A stretch of DNA of 18,554 bases from Candidatus Sulfopaludibacter sp. SbA3 (GTDB taxonomy: Bacteria > Acidobacteriota > Terriglobia > Bryobacterales > Bryobacteraceae). The notes under the pieces were generated by a model. The model worked only from the letters and a program-made list of their open reading frames with translations. It was not told the origin of the DNA and ran no database searches. The stretch is from contig CAMAUG010000040.1 of NCBI GenBank assembly GCA_945861255.1, forward strand, positions 1 to 18,554, read 5' to 3'. This document shows positions 6,354-14,474 of the stretch, piece after piece (positions within the stretch are counted from its first letter, which is position 1; each line of letters starts with the position of its first letter). Made by a program: the position numbers and the translations under genes.

Positions 6354-7385
6354 ATGACGATTTCGACTCAGGCTAGAAGAATGAACGTTGGGCTATGTCT
6401 GCTCACGTTTTGCTTTTCCGCTACGGGTGTTTGCCAGCAAACCGGCGGAGGGAACAGCACTCCGAATTCAGGCCTAACTTCCCAGGTCTTGAAGTACAAA
6501 CTTGCGCCTTGGCCGCTGCAAGCAAAAAGCGCGGCCGGCTTTGATGCCGATTGGAATTTCATCCAGGTATCGTCGGTCGCGGCGCATCCCAATGGAAACA
6601 TCCTGGTGCTGCACCGCGGCGCCTATCCGCTGATGGAGTTCGATCCCGGCGGCAAGCTCATCCGTCTGTGGGACAGTGTGACGTTCAGCGAAGGAAAAGT
6701 GGCGGCCATTCCGGAGAAGGATCGCGGGGACAGGTCGCGCTACTCCGCTGTCTACGGCCCGGCGGGATGCGACTCCTGCGGCGCTCACACCGTGCGCGTG
6801 GATCCGGAGGGGAATATCTGGCTGGTGGACGCGAGCGCGCACGTTCTCTATAAGACGAACCAGCAGGGGAAGGTGCTGATGCAGCTCGGCACGAAAGGAA
6901 TGGCCGGCACGGATGCCAAGCACTTCAACCTGCCCACCGACATTGGCTTCGCACCAAATGGCGATCTCTACGTGAGCGACGGGTACGGCAGCGCCCGCGT
7001 GGCGAAGTTTTCCCGGGACGGCAAGTACCTGCTGGAGTTCGGCAAGCGGGGCACGGGTCCCGGCGAGTTCGGGTTGCCCCACAACGTGGTGGTGGATGCA
7101 CAAGGAAAGGTCTACGTCAGCGATCGCGACAATCTGCGCGTGGAGGTTTTCGACGCGAACGGGAAATTTCTGTCGCAGTGGGCCGGTACCGGAGGATACT
7201 CCGCGCTGGCGATTACCAAAGATCAGAAGATCTGGACGGGCAGCGTGTTGCGGGAACTGGATGGAACGGTCATCGGACGACTGCCGGAGGGCGTCGGCGC
7301 GCACGGCGGCATCGCTCTGCACGCGTCGGGCGACGTTTATCTTGCGCTGCTGCGCGGAGTGGTGCTGAAGTTCGCGAAGCAGTGA
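6354..7385 (+). CDS. Exported NHL-repeat beta-propeller protein
   Basis: A 343-residue protein with a basic N-terminus and a hydrophobic stretch (MNVGLCLLTFCFSATGVCQQ region, about residues 10-29) that reads as a Sec signal peptide. The mature part is built of NHL/six-bladed propeller repeats: blade-type motifs include SSVAAHPNGNILVLHRG, HTVRVDPEGNIWLVDASAHV, TDIGFAPNGDLYVSDGYG and HNVVVDAQGKVYVSDRDN, with F-x-x-x-G-K turns between them. The layout resembles peptidyl-alpha-hydroxyglycine alpha-amidating lyase-like propellers, but catalytic residues cannot be assigned by eye, so an enzyme activity is not claimed. A C-D-x-C-G motif (CDSCGAHT) precedes one blade. Start chosen for the GGAGG five bases upstream. 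Divergent from the dehydrogenase gene, convergent with the acyl-CoA dehydrogenase gene. Confidence 0.88.
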   Translation: MTISTQARRMNVGLCLLTFCFSATGVCQQTGGGNSTPNSGLTSQVLKYKLAPWPLQAKSAAGFDADWNFIQVSSVAAHPNGNILVLHRGAYPLMEFDPGGKLIRLWDSVTFSEGKVAAIPEKDRGDRSRYSAVYGPAGCDSCGAHTVRVDPEGNIWLVDASAHVLYKTNQQGKVLMQLGTKGMAGTDAKHFNLPTDIGFAPNGDLYVSDGYGSARVAKFSRDGKYLLEFGKRGTGPGEFGLPHNVVVDAQGKVYVSDRDNLRVEVFDANGKFLSQWAGTGGYSALAITKDQKIWTGSVLRELDGTVIGRLPEGVGAHGGIALHASGDVYLALLRGVVLKFAKQ

Positions 7386-7398
7386 ACTTGCGAGTGGT

Positions 7399-7512
7399 TC
7401 AGGGAGCTACCCTGTAGATCGCCGCGCCGTGTTCCCGCGCGACCAGCGCCAGTCCCCACTCTGCGAATTCCTCGAGAAAATTCGCGGCGCGTGGCCTCGC
7501 GGCGCAATGATC
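7399..7512 (-). other. Possible remnant of a protein C-terminus between convergent genes
   Basis: In one minus-strand frame, stop to stop, there is a 37-residue open stretch ending NFLEEFAEWGLALVAREHG followed by AAIYRVAP and a TGA at 7399-7401. Its composition and high third-position GC look like real coding sequence, but it has no start codon. The neighbouring frame starts at an ATG (about 7518-7520) with MVAEIIAPRGHAPR, which would join it after a frameshift near 7480. I do not recognise the family. It may be a decayed small gene or chance. Confidence 0.3.
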
Positions 7513-7543
7513 TCAGCCACCATAACATGGGCAGTCGCAGTCT

Positions 7544-8722
7544 TTAATACGACTTGGGAAGGCCCAGCACGCGTTCAGCCAGGTAGCAGAGGATCAACTC
7601 CCTGGACACCGGCGCCAGACGGGTGATGATCGATTCGCGGAAATAGCGCTCCACGTCATACTCGCATGCGTAACCCATGCCGCCGTGTACCCTCACCGCG
7701 CGATCGCATGCGTTGAAGGCGGCTTCCGCGGCAAGATATTTCGCGGCGTTCGCCTCCGCCCCGCACGGCTTACCCGCGTCATATAACGCCGCCGCGCGAA
7801 GCGTCATGAGCTCGGCTGCATAGAGTTCCGCCCAGCTTTCCGCAAGAGGATGCTGAATTGCCTGATTCTTTCCGATGGGCCGATTGAATACTACACGTTC
7901 GTTGGCGTAGCGGGTTGCCTTGGCCAGTGCACGCCGCCCGATGCCGACGGCTTCGGCGGCAATCAGGATGCGCTCAGGATTCAGACTGTCGAGGATATAG
8001 CGAAACCCCATGCCCTCCTCGCCGATCCGATCCTCGACCGGGACCGGCATGCCATCCATGAACAGATCATTGGAATCGACGGCAGCACGGCCCATCTTGT
8101 GAATTTCGCGGATCTCCACATAGCGGCGGTCCAATGTGGTGTAGAACAGCGACAGCCCTTCCGAGGGCCGTTTGCACTGTTCTTTCGGCGTGGTGCGGGC
8201 CAGTAGAACGATCCGATCCGCCTGCTGCGCCGTGCTGGTCCAAATCTTTTGACCAGTAACGATGTACTGGTCGCCGTCGCGAACCGCGCGAGTTTTCAGC
8301 TGGGTGGTGTCCAGTCCGGCATCCGGCTCGGTAACGCCGAAGCAAGCGCAGTTTTCGCCCCGGATCAATGGCGGCAGCATGCGAGCCCGCTGATCCTCCG
8401 TCCCATGAACGACGATGGCGTGAGGGCCAAAGATGTTCATGTGGACGGTGGAACAGGCCGCGAATGTGCCGGCCGAGCTGCCGATGGTTTGCATCATGAT
8501 GGCCGCCTCGGTAATGCCCAGCTCGGCGCCGCCATACTTCTCGGGCATCGCGATGCCCAACCATCCGCCCTCTGCGATGGTCTTGCGGAACTCGTGGGGA
8601 AACGTGGCCGTGCGGTCCCGCTCGCGCCAATAGGCGTCGTCGAATTGATCGCAGATCGCCCGGACGGCGTTGCGGATATCGACGTGTTCCGGGTTCTCCG
8701 CCAGGGCGCTGACGTCAAGCAT
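7544..8722 (-). CDS. Acyl-CoA dehydrogenase
   Basis: A 392-residue FAD-dependent enzyme that would introduce a 2,3-double bond into an acyl-CoA and pass electrons to an electron-transfer flavoprotein. The three domains are visible: N-terminal helical (1-125), middle beta domain with CFGVTEPDAGLDTTQLKTRA (127-146) and GQKIWTSTAQQADRI (157-171), and C-terminal helical with RYANERVVFNRPIGKNQAIQ (271-290) and RAVRVHGGMGYACEYDVERY (341-360). The usual E-G-T catalytic Glu near the C-terminus is replaced by ITRLAPVSRELIL. A Glu is found at position 250 in LNPERILIA, where isovaleryl- and long-chain-type enzymes carry their base. It is the last gene of the run CoA-transferase, CitMHS transporter, this gene, after a 57-base gap. 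The acyl substrate is unknown. Confidence 0.92.
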   Translation of the reverse strand: MLDVSALAENPEHVDIRNAVRAICDQFDDAYWRERDRTATFPHEFRKTIAEGGWLGIAMPEKYGGAELGITEAAIMMQTIGSSAGTFAACSTVHMNIFGPHAIVVHGTEDQRARMLPPLIRGENCACFGVTEPDAGLDTTQLKTRAVRDGDQYIVTGQKIWTSTAQQADRIVLLARTTPKEQCKRPSEGLSLFYTTLDRRYVEIREIHKMGRAAVDSNDLFMDGMPVPVEDRIGEEGMGFRYILDSLNPERILIAAEAVGIGRRALAKATRYANERVVFNRPIGKNQAIQHPLAESWAELYAAELMTLRAAALYDAGKPCGAEANAAKYLAAEAAFNACDRAVRVHGGMGYACEYDVERYFRESIITRLAPVSRELILCYLAERVLGLPKSY

Positions 8723-8779
8723 ACGGATTAGTTTCGCTTTGCATATTCATCGCAGTCAAGCCGCCGATGCCGTTCAGTG

Positions 8780-10078
8780 TTAAAGATGAAGAACTCCGAA
8801 CGCAACGCTGGCACATGTCATGAGCACGGTAGCGATGAAGAGGAGTGGCGCGGTGAATCGCTGGTGCGCGCCCAGGTCCACCTGGGCCAGGCCGGGAATC
8901 AGAAATGTTGCCGGCGTAAGCGGACTGACGGGAAAACCGGTGGTCATCTGTCCCAAGAGCGCGGCCTGCGCGAACTGAATGGGGGGAACGCCCAAAAGTT
9001 TCCCGGCTTCCGCCAGCACCGGCAAAACTCCAAAGTAGAAGGAATCGGGATCAAACAGAAAACTCAGCGGCATGGAAAGAATGCCCAACACCACCGGCGC
9101 GTGGCCGGCCGCTCCCGGAGGAAGAAATGTGACGGCGGACTTCGCCATGGCCGTCAGCATTCCGGACCCCTTCATGATTCCAGTAAAGGCCCCGGCAGCC
9201 ATAAGTACGCCGGCCATCATGAGCGCGGCCTTGGCATGCGCGTCGATTCGCTGCCGCTGCATGCTTACCTCGGGATAGTTGATGACTAGAGCCAACGCCG
9301 CGCCCAGCATGAATACGGCGGCCGGCTCCAGATGGAATCCCACCATCGCCGCGATCAGGATCAACGTCAGGCTGAGATTCAACCAGAATCTACCGGGTCT
9401 TCGAAGTAACTTTTCACTATCGCTCAGGTCGCGCTTAACAATCGCTCCGCGTCCAGTTTGACCCGCAAGCCCCAGACGCCGTGCTTCCCGTCTGCCTAAC
9501 CACCATGCCACCAGGAAAACCCACACGAGTCCGACAACCTGAACCCTCACCAGCGGTGCGAAGATGTCCGTGGCTGGAATGTGCAAAGCCGCGGAAGCGC
9601 GGATGGCCGGACCAACCCACGGCAGAAAATTCACTCCCGCCGCCATGGAGGCCGTGCACGCCAGAATGCGCTTATCCATACCAACGCGCTGATAGACAGG
9701 CAACATCACCGGTATGGTCACCAAAAATGTCACGGCGCCGGAGCCATCCAAGTGCACCAGAAGCGCCAGCAGGGCGGTGCCCATGGAGATGCGGACGGGA
9801 CTGCTGCCGACGGTGAGAAGAATGCGATCGATGATGGGGTCAAGCATTCCGGCGTCGGTCATGATGCCGAAGAACAAGATAGCGAAAACAAACATGGCCG
9901 CCACGGAAGCCACCTGCTGCACTCCCTGCAAGATAAATCCCGTGGTTGCCAGGCCGAATCCCCCCACCACCGAAGAGAGAATCGGTATGATGATCAGCGC
10001 CACCAACGGAGACGTGCGTCCGCTGAGGATTGCCGCGACTAACACTAAAATAGTGGCTAAACCGAGCAGTGCCAGCAT
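8780..10078 (-). CDS. CitMHS family carboxylate (citrate-type) transporter
   Basis: A 432-residue polytopic inner-membrane protein. CitMHS proteins import citrate complexed with Mg2+ or Ca2+ together with protons; the exact substrate here cannot be read. Family blocks seen: FGIMTDAGMLDPII (about 70-83), LVHLDGSGAVTFLVTIPVML (107-126) with PVYQRVGM following, GVNFLPWVGPAIRASAAL (148-165), and near the C-terminus FLFDPDSFYFGVLPVLAEAG followed by GQMTTGFPVSPLTPATFL. Hydrophobic segments run throughout, giving about 11-12 helices with a charged cytoplasmic loop near residues 195-228. Its ATG lies three bases after the stop codon of the CoA-transferase gene, with no clear ribosome binding site, which suggests translational coupling. 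The pairing implies that the imported acid is then converted to a CoA ester. Confidence 0.9.
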   Translation of the reverse strand: MLALLGLATILVLVAAILSGRTSPLVALIIIPILSSVVGGFGLATTGFILQGVQQVASVAAMFVFAILFFGIMTDAGMLDPIIDRILLTVGSSPVRISMGTALLALLVHLDGSGAVTFLVTIPVMLPVYQRVGMDKRILACTASMAAGVNFLPWVGPAIRASAALHIPATDIFAPLVRVQVVGLVWVFLVAWWLGRREARRLGLAGQTGRGAIVKRDLSDSEKLLRRPGRFWLNLSLTLILIAAMVGFHLEPAAVFMLGAALALVINYPEVSMQRQRIDAHAKAALMMAGVLMAAGAFTGIMKGSGMLTAMAKSAVTFLPPGAAGHAPVVLGILSMPLSFLFDPDSFYFGVLPVLAEAGKLLGVPPIQFAQAALLGQMTTGFPVSPLTPATFLIPGLAQVDLGAHQRFTAPLLFIATVLMTCASVAFGVLHL

Positions 10079-10081
10079 GAT

Positions 10082-11272
10082 TCAATCTGACTTAGAGCCA
10101 GGAGCCGGGCCCGCCGGCTCTTGAACAGATTCCGCCTGATGGATGCCGAACTCGCCATTATGTTCTCCGAGTCGCGGGGCTAGACGCCGCACCTCCAGTT
10201 TCGTGCGGGAGAAACCGAGAGGAGGACGCGGAACCATCAGCGTGCCTTCGCTGGGATGCTCGGTTGGATTGAAGAAACCTACGGCGCGCAGGTGGGGGTC
10301 GTCGAACAAATCATCGAGACTATTCACCCGGCAGGCAGGGATATCGGCGGCGTTCAACGCGAGCAGCCATTCTTCGGTGGTTTTCTTGGCCATCTCCTCC
10401 GCAAGAAACCGGCCGGCGGCTTCAGCGTTCGTGGTGCGCGCTTGCAGGCTGCCCAAACGCTCGTCTTCTTCGATCAACGAAGGGCGGCCGATCAAAGTAC
10501 CGAACCTGCGCCAGTGGGCATCCGTGTAAACAAGCACGGCCACGTACCCGTCGCGCGTGGCGTAGGGACCTCGGGTTCGCGAAAGCAGGCGCGGGTAGCC
10601 GGTGTCACCCAGCGGCGGCACGAACGCGCGTCCATACAAGTGATCGGCCAGAACGAAATCCGCCATGGTTTCAAACATGGGCACCTCGATCTCCTGCCCC
10701 TCTCCCGTAAGTTGCCGGTGATAAAGCGCGGCTTGAATGGCAATTACACCATAAAGGCCCACCACGCGATCGCAGAAGTTGACCGGCACGTAGCGTGGTT
10801 TGCCGTCCACGCGATGGAATATTCCGGAAAGGCCTGAGGCCGCTTGCATCAAATCGTCGTAGACCGCGGCCCCGGAATACGGCCCACCCTCGCCGTAGCC
10901 TACCAGTGCGCAGAAAATGATGGAAGGGTTGATTTTCGACGCGCTCGCGTAATCCAACCCAAGCCGTGCCATTGCCTGGGGCCGGATGTTTGAGACCAGG
11001 ACGTCAGCGTCGGCCACCAGATCCCGAAGCTTCTGTATGCCATCCTGCTCCTTCAGATTGAGCACAATGCTGCGCTTATTGCGGTTCGCCTGAAGGAACA
11101 CCGGCCCCATGCCGGGATTGTGCATTGGCCCGATATCGCGCATCAAATCGCCGGCCGCCGATTCCACCTTGATCACATCCGCGCCAAGATCGCCCAGTAG
11201 TTGTGTGGCTGCCGGACCCATGACCACCGTCGTCATGTCGATAACGCGCACACCGTTCAAGGGACCACTCAT
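10082..11272 (-). CDS. Family III (CaiB/BaiF) CoA-transferase
   Basis: A 396-residue cytoplasmic enzyme that moves CoA from a donor thioester to a carboxylic acid. It opens MSGPLNGVRVIDMTTVVMGP and continues GDLGADVIKVE (27-37), NRNKRSIVLNLK (63-74) and DVLVSNIRPQAMARLGLDY (90-108), all family hallmarks. DDLMQAASGLSG (139-150) and VNFCDRVVGLYG (164-175) follow, in which Asp168 is the probable catalytic aspartate. The C-terminal part (NAADIPACRVNSLDDLFDDP) is also typical. The start at 11272 is chosen because AAGGAG lies five bases upstream; the open frame extends to 11416 but the extra residues do not resemble the family. It is the first gene of a three-gene unit with a CitMHS transporter and an acyl-CoA dehydrogenase, and is divergent from the mutarotase-like/quinohemoprotein pair. 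Confidence 0.93.
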   Translation of the reverse strand: MSGPLNGVRVIDMTTVVMGPAATQLLGDLGADVIKVESAAGDLMRDIGPMHNPGMGPVFLQANRNKRSIVLNLKEQDGIQKLRDLVADADVLVSNIRPQAMARLGLDYASASKINPSIIFCALVGYGEGGPYSGAAVYDDLMQAASGLSGIFHRVDGKPRYVPVNFCDRVVGLYGVIAIQAALYHRQLTGEGQEIEVPMFETMADFVLADHLYGRAFVPPLGDTGYPRLLSRTRGPYATRDGYVAVLVYTDAHWRRFGTLIGRPSLIEEDERLGSLQARTTNAEAAGRFLAEEMAKKTTEEWLLALNAADIPACRVNSLDDLFDDPHLRAVGFFNPTEHPSEGTLMVPRPPLGFSRTKLEVRRLAPRLGEHNGEFGIHQAESVQEPAGPAPGSKSD

Positions 11273-11489
11273 GCTGCTCCTTCCGAAATCCAGGGCCGCT
11301 GCCGTATCGGCCGGGATGTTGTCGGTTCGACCCGACAATTGCACTGTTGGTTGGACGCCTTTAGCGCGGCCCGAAGCATAGGACCAATTGTACTCGGATT
11401 GCCGGTGCGCGCCCAAAAATCGGCGCCCTGTTCCTGTTCTACGTTACGGTGCGGGCGGTGCGGGAGCCACACTGGCCATTTGACGGCTA

Positions 11490-11508
11490 TATGATATAGT
11501 CGTGCCTA
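11490..11508 (+). promoter_or_regulatory. -10 boxes abutting the start codon, possible leaderless promoter
   Basis: TATGAT (11490-11495) overlaps TATAGT (11495-11500). Seven bases after the second box is the ATG at 11508; about seven after the first is an in-frame GTG at 11502. No Shine-Dalgarno sequence precedes either codon. This geometry fits transcription that starts at or within a few bases of the start codon. The rest of the 229-base divergent gap to the CoA-transferase start shows no other clear motif. Confidence 0.4.
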
Positions 11509-12647
11509 TGAACCGAAGGCTGCCCGTGCTCGTGTTGTCGAGTGTGTTGTCGAGTCTTCTCTCTCAGCCGGTTATGGCGCAGCAGCCGCGGCCTGCGGCT
11601 CAACAGCCCGGCGGCCAACCGGCGGCTGCGAACGCTACCCCGACGGTGTTGTTCAGCAACGACAAACTTGACCTGACTATCGGCATCAACGGAGGCCGGT
11701 TCTTGCGGCTGACGCTGCGCGAAGGCGAACCGTTCAGTCCCCTGGCAACCATGGGCCATTTTCTGGCCCTGGATGGATTCGGAGCTCCATCCGAGCAGGA
11801 GCAGGCGCTGGGGATGCCGTTCCACGGGGAAGCCAACCGCCAGGCCATGAAGGTAGTCGCCTCGCCCGCGGCGGGCGGGTCCACGCATGTGATCATGCTG
11901 CAAAGCACGCTTCCGCTGGCGCAGGAGGCGCTGACCAGGACCATACAGATGGCCGACGGCGAAAACGTTATTTATGTGACCAGCCAGTTGGAAAGCGCGT
12001 TGACTGTGGACCGGCCCGTTTCCTGGGCCGAACACGCGACCATCGGCCCGCCGTTCCTCGAAAGAGGCAAGACGGTGGTGGACATGCCGGGCATCAATTG
12101 CCGGGTGCGGCCTTATAAACCGGGCGCGATTCCCGGCCACCTGGTTTACGACAAGGATTTCAAGTGGCCCATGGCGCCGACAAACGATGGCGGGCAAGCC
12201 GATCTGCGTGTGGTTCCCACTGATCACAACTGGCTGGACCTGGCCAGTTGCCAGATCGATCCCAAGCGCAGGCTGGGTTACGTCACCGCGCTTCATCTTG
12301 AAAAGCACATGGTCTTCGGGTATGTGTTTCGCAGGGATGATTACCCGTGGCTGATGAGTTGGATGAATTTCACGGGTGACGATCGCGCCGCGCGGGGGAT
12401 GGAGTTCTCCTCGCAGCCTTTCGACATTTCGCACCGGGAAGCGGTGGCAATGAACCCTCTGTTCGGCACCCCCACCTTCCGCTGGTTGCCGGCCAAGTCT
12501 ACGATTGAAACACGATTCCTGATGTTCTACACGCGCGTTCCGGACGATTTCACCAAGATCGCCGATGTCGTCCTGGAAGGCGGCAAGTTGACGATTCTGG
12601 ATCAGTCGGGCAAGCGCGTGGTGCTGACGGCATCCAAAGAATTGTAA
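11508..12647 (+). CDS. Exported galactose mutarotase-like (aldose 1-epimerase fold) protein
   Basis: A 379-residue protein with a signal peptide (MNRRLPVLVLSSVLSSLLSQ, then PVMA, cleavage probably before QQ at about residue 25) and a low-complexity Gln/Pro/Ala linker (25-45). The mature domain has features of the mutarotase fold: INGGRFLRLTLREG, GMPFHGEANRQAM with His106, and VSWAEHATIGPPFLERG with His176, the latter like the eH-T-G-PF block of aldose epimerase relatives. Whether it is an active epimerase is unclear; many exported homologues are uncharacterised. It is followed 12 bases later by the quinohemoprotein gene, so the two are probably one transcript and may act on the same extracytoplasmic sugar or alcohol. 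An in-frame GTG at 11502 is the alternative start. Confidence 0.7.
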   Translation: MNRRLPVLVLSSVLSSLLSQPVMAQQPRPAAQQPGGQPAAANATPTVLFSNDKLDLTIGINGGRFLRLTLREGEPFSPLATMGHFLALDGFGAPSEQEQALGMPFHGEANRQAMKVVASPAAGGSTHVIMLQSTLPLAQEALTRTIQMADGENVIYVTSQLESALTVDRPVSWAEHATIGPPFLERGKTVVDMPGINCRVRPYKPGAIPGHLVYDKDFKWPMAPTNDGGQADLRVVPTDHNWLDLASCQIDPKRRLGYVTALHLEKHMVFGYVFRRDDYPWLMSWMNFTGDDRAARGMEFSSQPFDISHREAVAMNPLFGTPTFRWLPAKSTIETRFLMFYTRVPDDFTKIADVVLEGGKLTILDQSGKRVVLTASKEL

Positions 12648-12659
12648 GGAAAGGGAATT

Positions 12660-14438
12660 ATGTACCGCGTCGCTACACTGATCATCGTTACCGCCGGGTT
12701 GTCTTTGGCGCAAGAGGGGACGCGCGTCTATATCGCGAACTGCCAGAAGTGCCACGACCAGAACAGCGATGCGCATGCCCCGTTGCCGGAGGCTTTGGCG
12801 TCCAGGCCATGGGAGGCTATTCTCAAGTCGCTCGAGACCGGCGCCATGCGGGTGCAGGGTGCGCAGCTCAGCCCTGAAGATCGCCGGGCGGTGGCGCGTT
12901 ACCTCGGGAAAGCCGGCCCCAGCGTCCCTCCCACGATGACTGGGCAGTGCGCGGCAGGAGCCACGCCCAAGGCTACGAATACCTCCTGGAATGGATGGAG
13001 CCCGGATGAGCGGAATACGCGTTTCCAGACAGCCGAAGCAGCCGGCCTGACGGCGGCACAGTTGCCATCCCTCAAACTGAAATGGGCCTTTGGATTCCCG
13101 GACACGGTTACGGCCTATGGCCAACCTACCGTTGCGGGCGGCCGGGTTTATTCGGGCAGCAACGATGGTACGATCTACGCCATCGATGCGCAGACCGGGT
13201 GTCTCTATTGGATGTACCAGGCGAAAGCCATGGTGCGCAACGCCGTTGTGATCGGTCCCGGTTCGCGGGCGTATTTCGGCGACCTGGAGTCCAACTTATA
13301 TGCGCTGGATGCGAATACGGGCAAGCTCATCTGGCAGAAGAAGGTGGATGACCAGGCGTTCACGCGCATCACCGGTACGGTGAAGCTGCACGAGGGCCGT
13401 TTGTACGTGCCCATCGCGTCACAGGAAGAAAACGCCGGAGCCAATCCTTTCTATTCGTGCTGCAAGTTCCGCGGTCTGGTAGTGGCGGTGAACGCGAACG
13501 ATGGGGCCATCGTCTGGAAATCGTACACGTCGCCGGAGCCGAAGCCTACCTGGAAGAGCGACTCGGGCATTCAGTTCTACGGGCCGTCGGGCGCAACCAT
13601 ATGGTCTTCGCCGACTCTCGATCTGAAGCGGAGGCTTGTGTATGTGGCCACCGGAAACGGCTATTCCGATCCGGAGATCAACACGGCCGATGCAATTGTG
13701 GCGATGGATATGGATACGGGAACCATCCGCTGGACTCAGCAGGCGTCTCCGGACATGTTCAATTGGGATTGCGGTGGTACGGGCGCGCAAGGGCCGCAGA
13801 AGGGAAATTGTCCGGAAAAAGCGGGCCTGGACGTGGATTTTGGCGCCTCGCCCATTCTCGTGGATTTGGACAATGGCCGCCAGATGATCGTGGCAGGGCA
13901 AAAATCAGGCGTGGTCTGGGGGTTTGATCCGGATCGAAAAGGTAAAGTGGCCTGGCAGACCCGCATCGGCAAAGGCGGACCGGGCGGCGGAATCCAGTGG
14001 GGAATAGCGTACAGTCCTCAGGAGAAATTGGTGTTGGCGCCTCTGGCGGATGCGATGCGCGGCGTGCCTGGTTCTGGAGGCGGGCTGTTCGCCCTGGATG
14101 CGGCAACGGGAAGGCAAGTTTGGCACGCTCCTCCGCCGACGCCTACGTGCATCGGAAAGCAAGGATGCTCGGGCGCACAGCGTTCGCCCCCGTCCGTGAT
14201 CCCAGGGGCCGTGGTCGCGCCGTCGATGGACGGGCACATCCGCGCGTTTAAAACGTCAAATGGCGAAATGATCTGGGATTACGACGCCGTGCAGACCTAC
14301 ACCACGGTGAACGGCATCCCCGGCCGTGGCGGATCGTTCAGTTCCACCGGTCCGGTGATCGTCAATGGAATGCTGTATGTGAATTCGGGCTACTCCAGCA
14401 TGCCGGGGAATGTGCTGCTCGCGTTCGGCCTGAATTGA
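12660..14438 (+). CDS. Exported cytochrome c / PQQ-type quinohemoprotein dehydrogenase (polyvinyl-alcohol dehydrogenase-like)
   Basis: A 592-residue periplasmic enzyme expected to oxidise an alcohol with pyrroloquinoline quinone and pass electrons to its own heme. A signal peptide (1-17, ending LSLA) is followed by a small cytochrome c domain with CQKCH at 28-32 and a possible Met ligand at 63. From about 110 there is an eight-bladed propeller with PQQ-type blades: GSNDGTIYAIDAQTGCLYW (166-184), LESNLYALDANTGKLIW (209-225), VVAVNANDGAIVW, AIVAMDMDTGTIRW and GGGLFALDAATGRQVW. The vicinal cysteine pair SCCKFRG at 267-268 and the CGGTGAQGPQKGNCP-DFGASPILV block match the PVA dehydrogenase branch as I remember it. 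AAGGAAAGGG upstream of the ATG is the ribosome binding site. The substrate is unknown. PQQ synthesis and cytochrome maturation genes are not in the window. Confidence 0.88.
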   Translation: MYRVATLIIVTAGLSLAQEGTRVYIANCQKCHDQNSDAHAPLPEALASRPWEAILKSLETGAMRVQGAQLSPEDRRAVARYLGKAGPSVPPTMTGQCAAGATPKATNTSWNGWSPDERNTRFQTAEAAGLTAAQLPSLKLKWAFGFPDTVTAYGQPTVAGGRVYSGSNDGTIYAIDAQTGCLYWMYQAKAMVRNAVVIGPGSRAYFGDLESNLYALDANTGKLIWQKKVDDQAFTRITGTVKLHEGRLYVPIASQEENAGANPFYSCCKFRGLVVAVNANDGAIVWKSYTSPEPKPTWKSDSGIQFYGPSGATIWSSPTLDLKRRLVYVATGNGYSDPEINTADAIVAMDMDTGTIRWTQQASPDMFNWDCGGTGAQGPQKGNCPEKAGLDVDFGASPILVDLDNGRQMIVAGQKSGVVWGFDPDRKGKVAWQTRIGKGGPGGGIQWGIAYSPQEKLVLAPLADAMRGVPGSGGGLFALDAATGRQVWHAPPPTPTCIGKQGCSGAQRSPPSVIPGAVVAPSMDGHIRAFKTSNGEMIWDYDAVQTYTTVNGIPGRGGSFSSTGPVIVNGMLYVNSGYSSMPGNVLLAFGLN

Positions 14439-14474
14439 ATCAGCGGGCCCCGTGCGCCTTACGATTTCGCTCTA

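Noticed and set aside
11273..11416. N-terminal extension of the CoA-transferase to an ATG at 11416
   Set aside because: The extra 48 residues do not resemble the family, and the ATG at 11272 has a good ribosome binding site and the usual family N-terminus.
11487..13124. 545-codon open frame on the minus strand opposite the mutarotase-like and quinohemoprotein genes
   Set aside because: It runs across two real genes and their junction, with low-complexity basic composition and no family resemblance.
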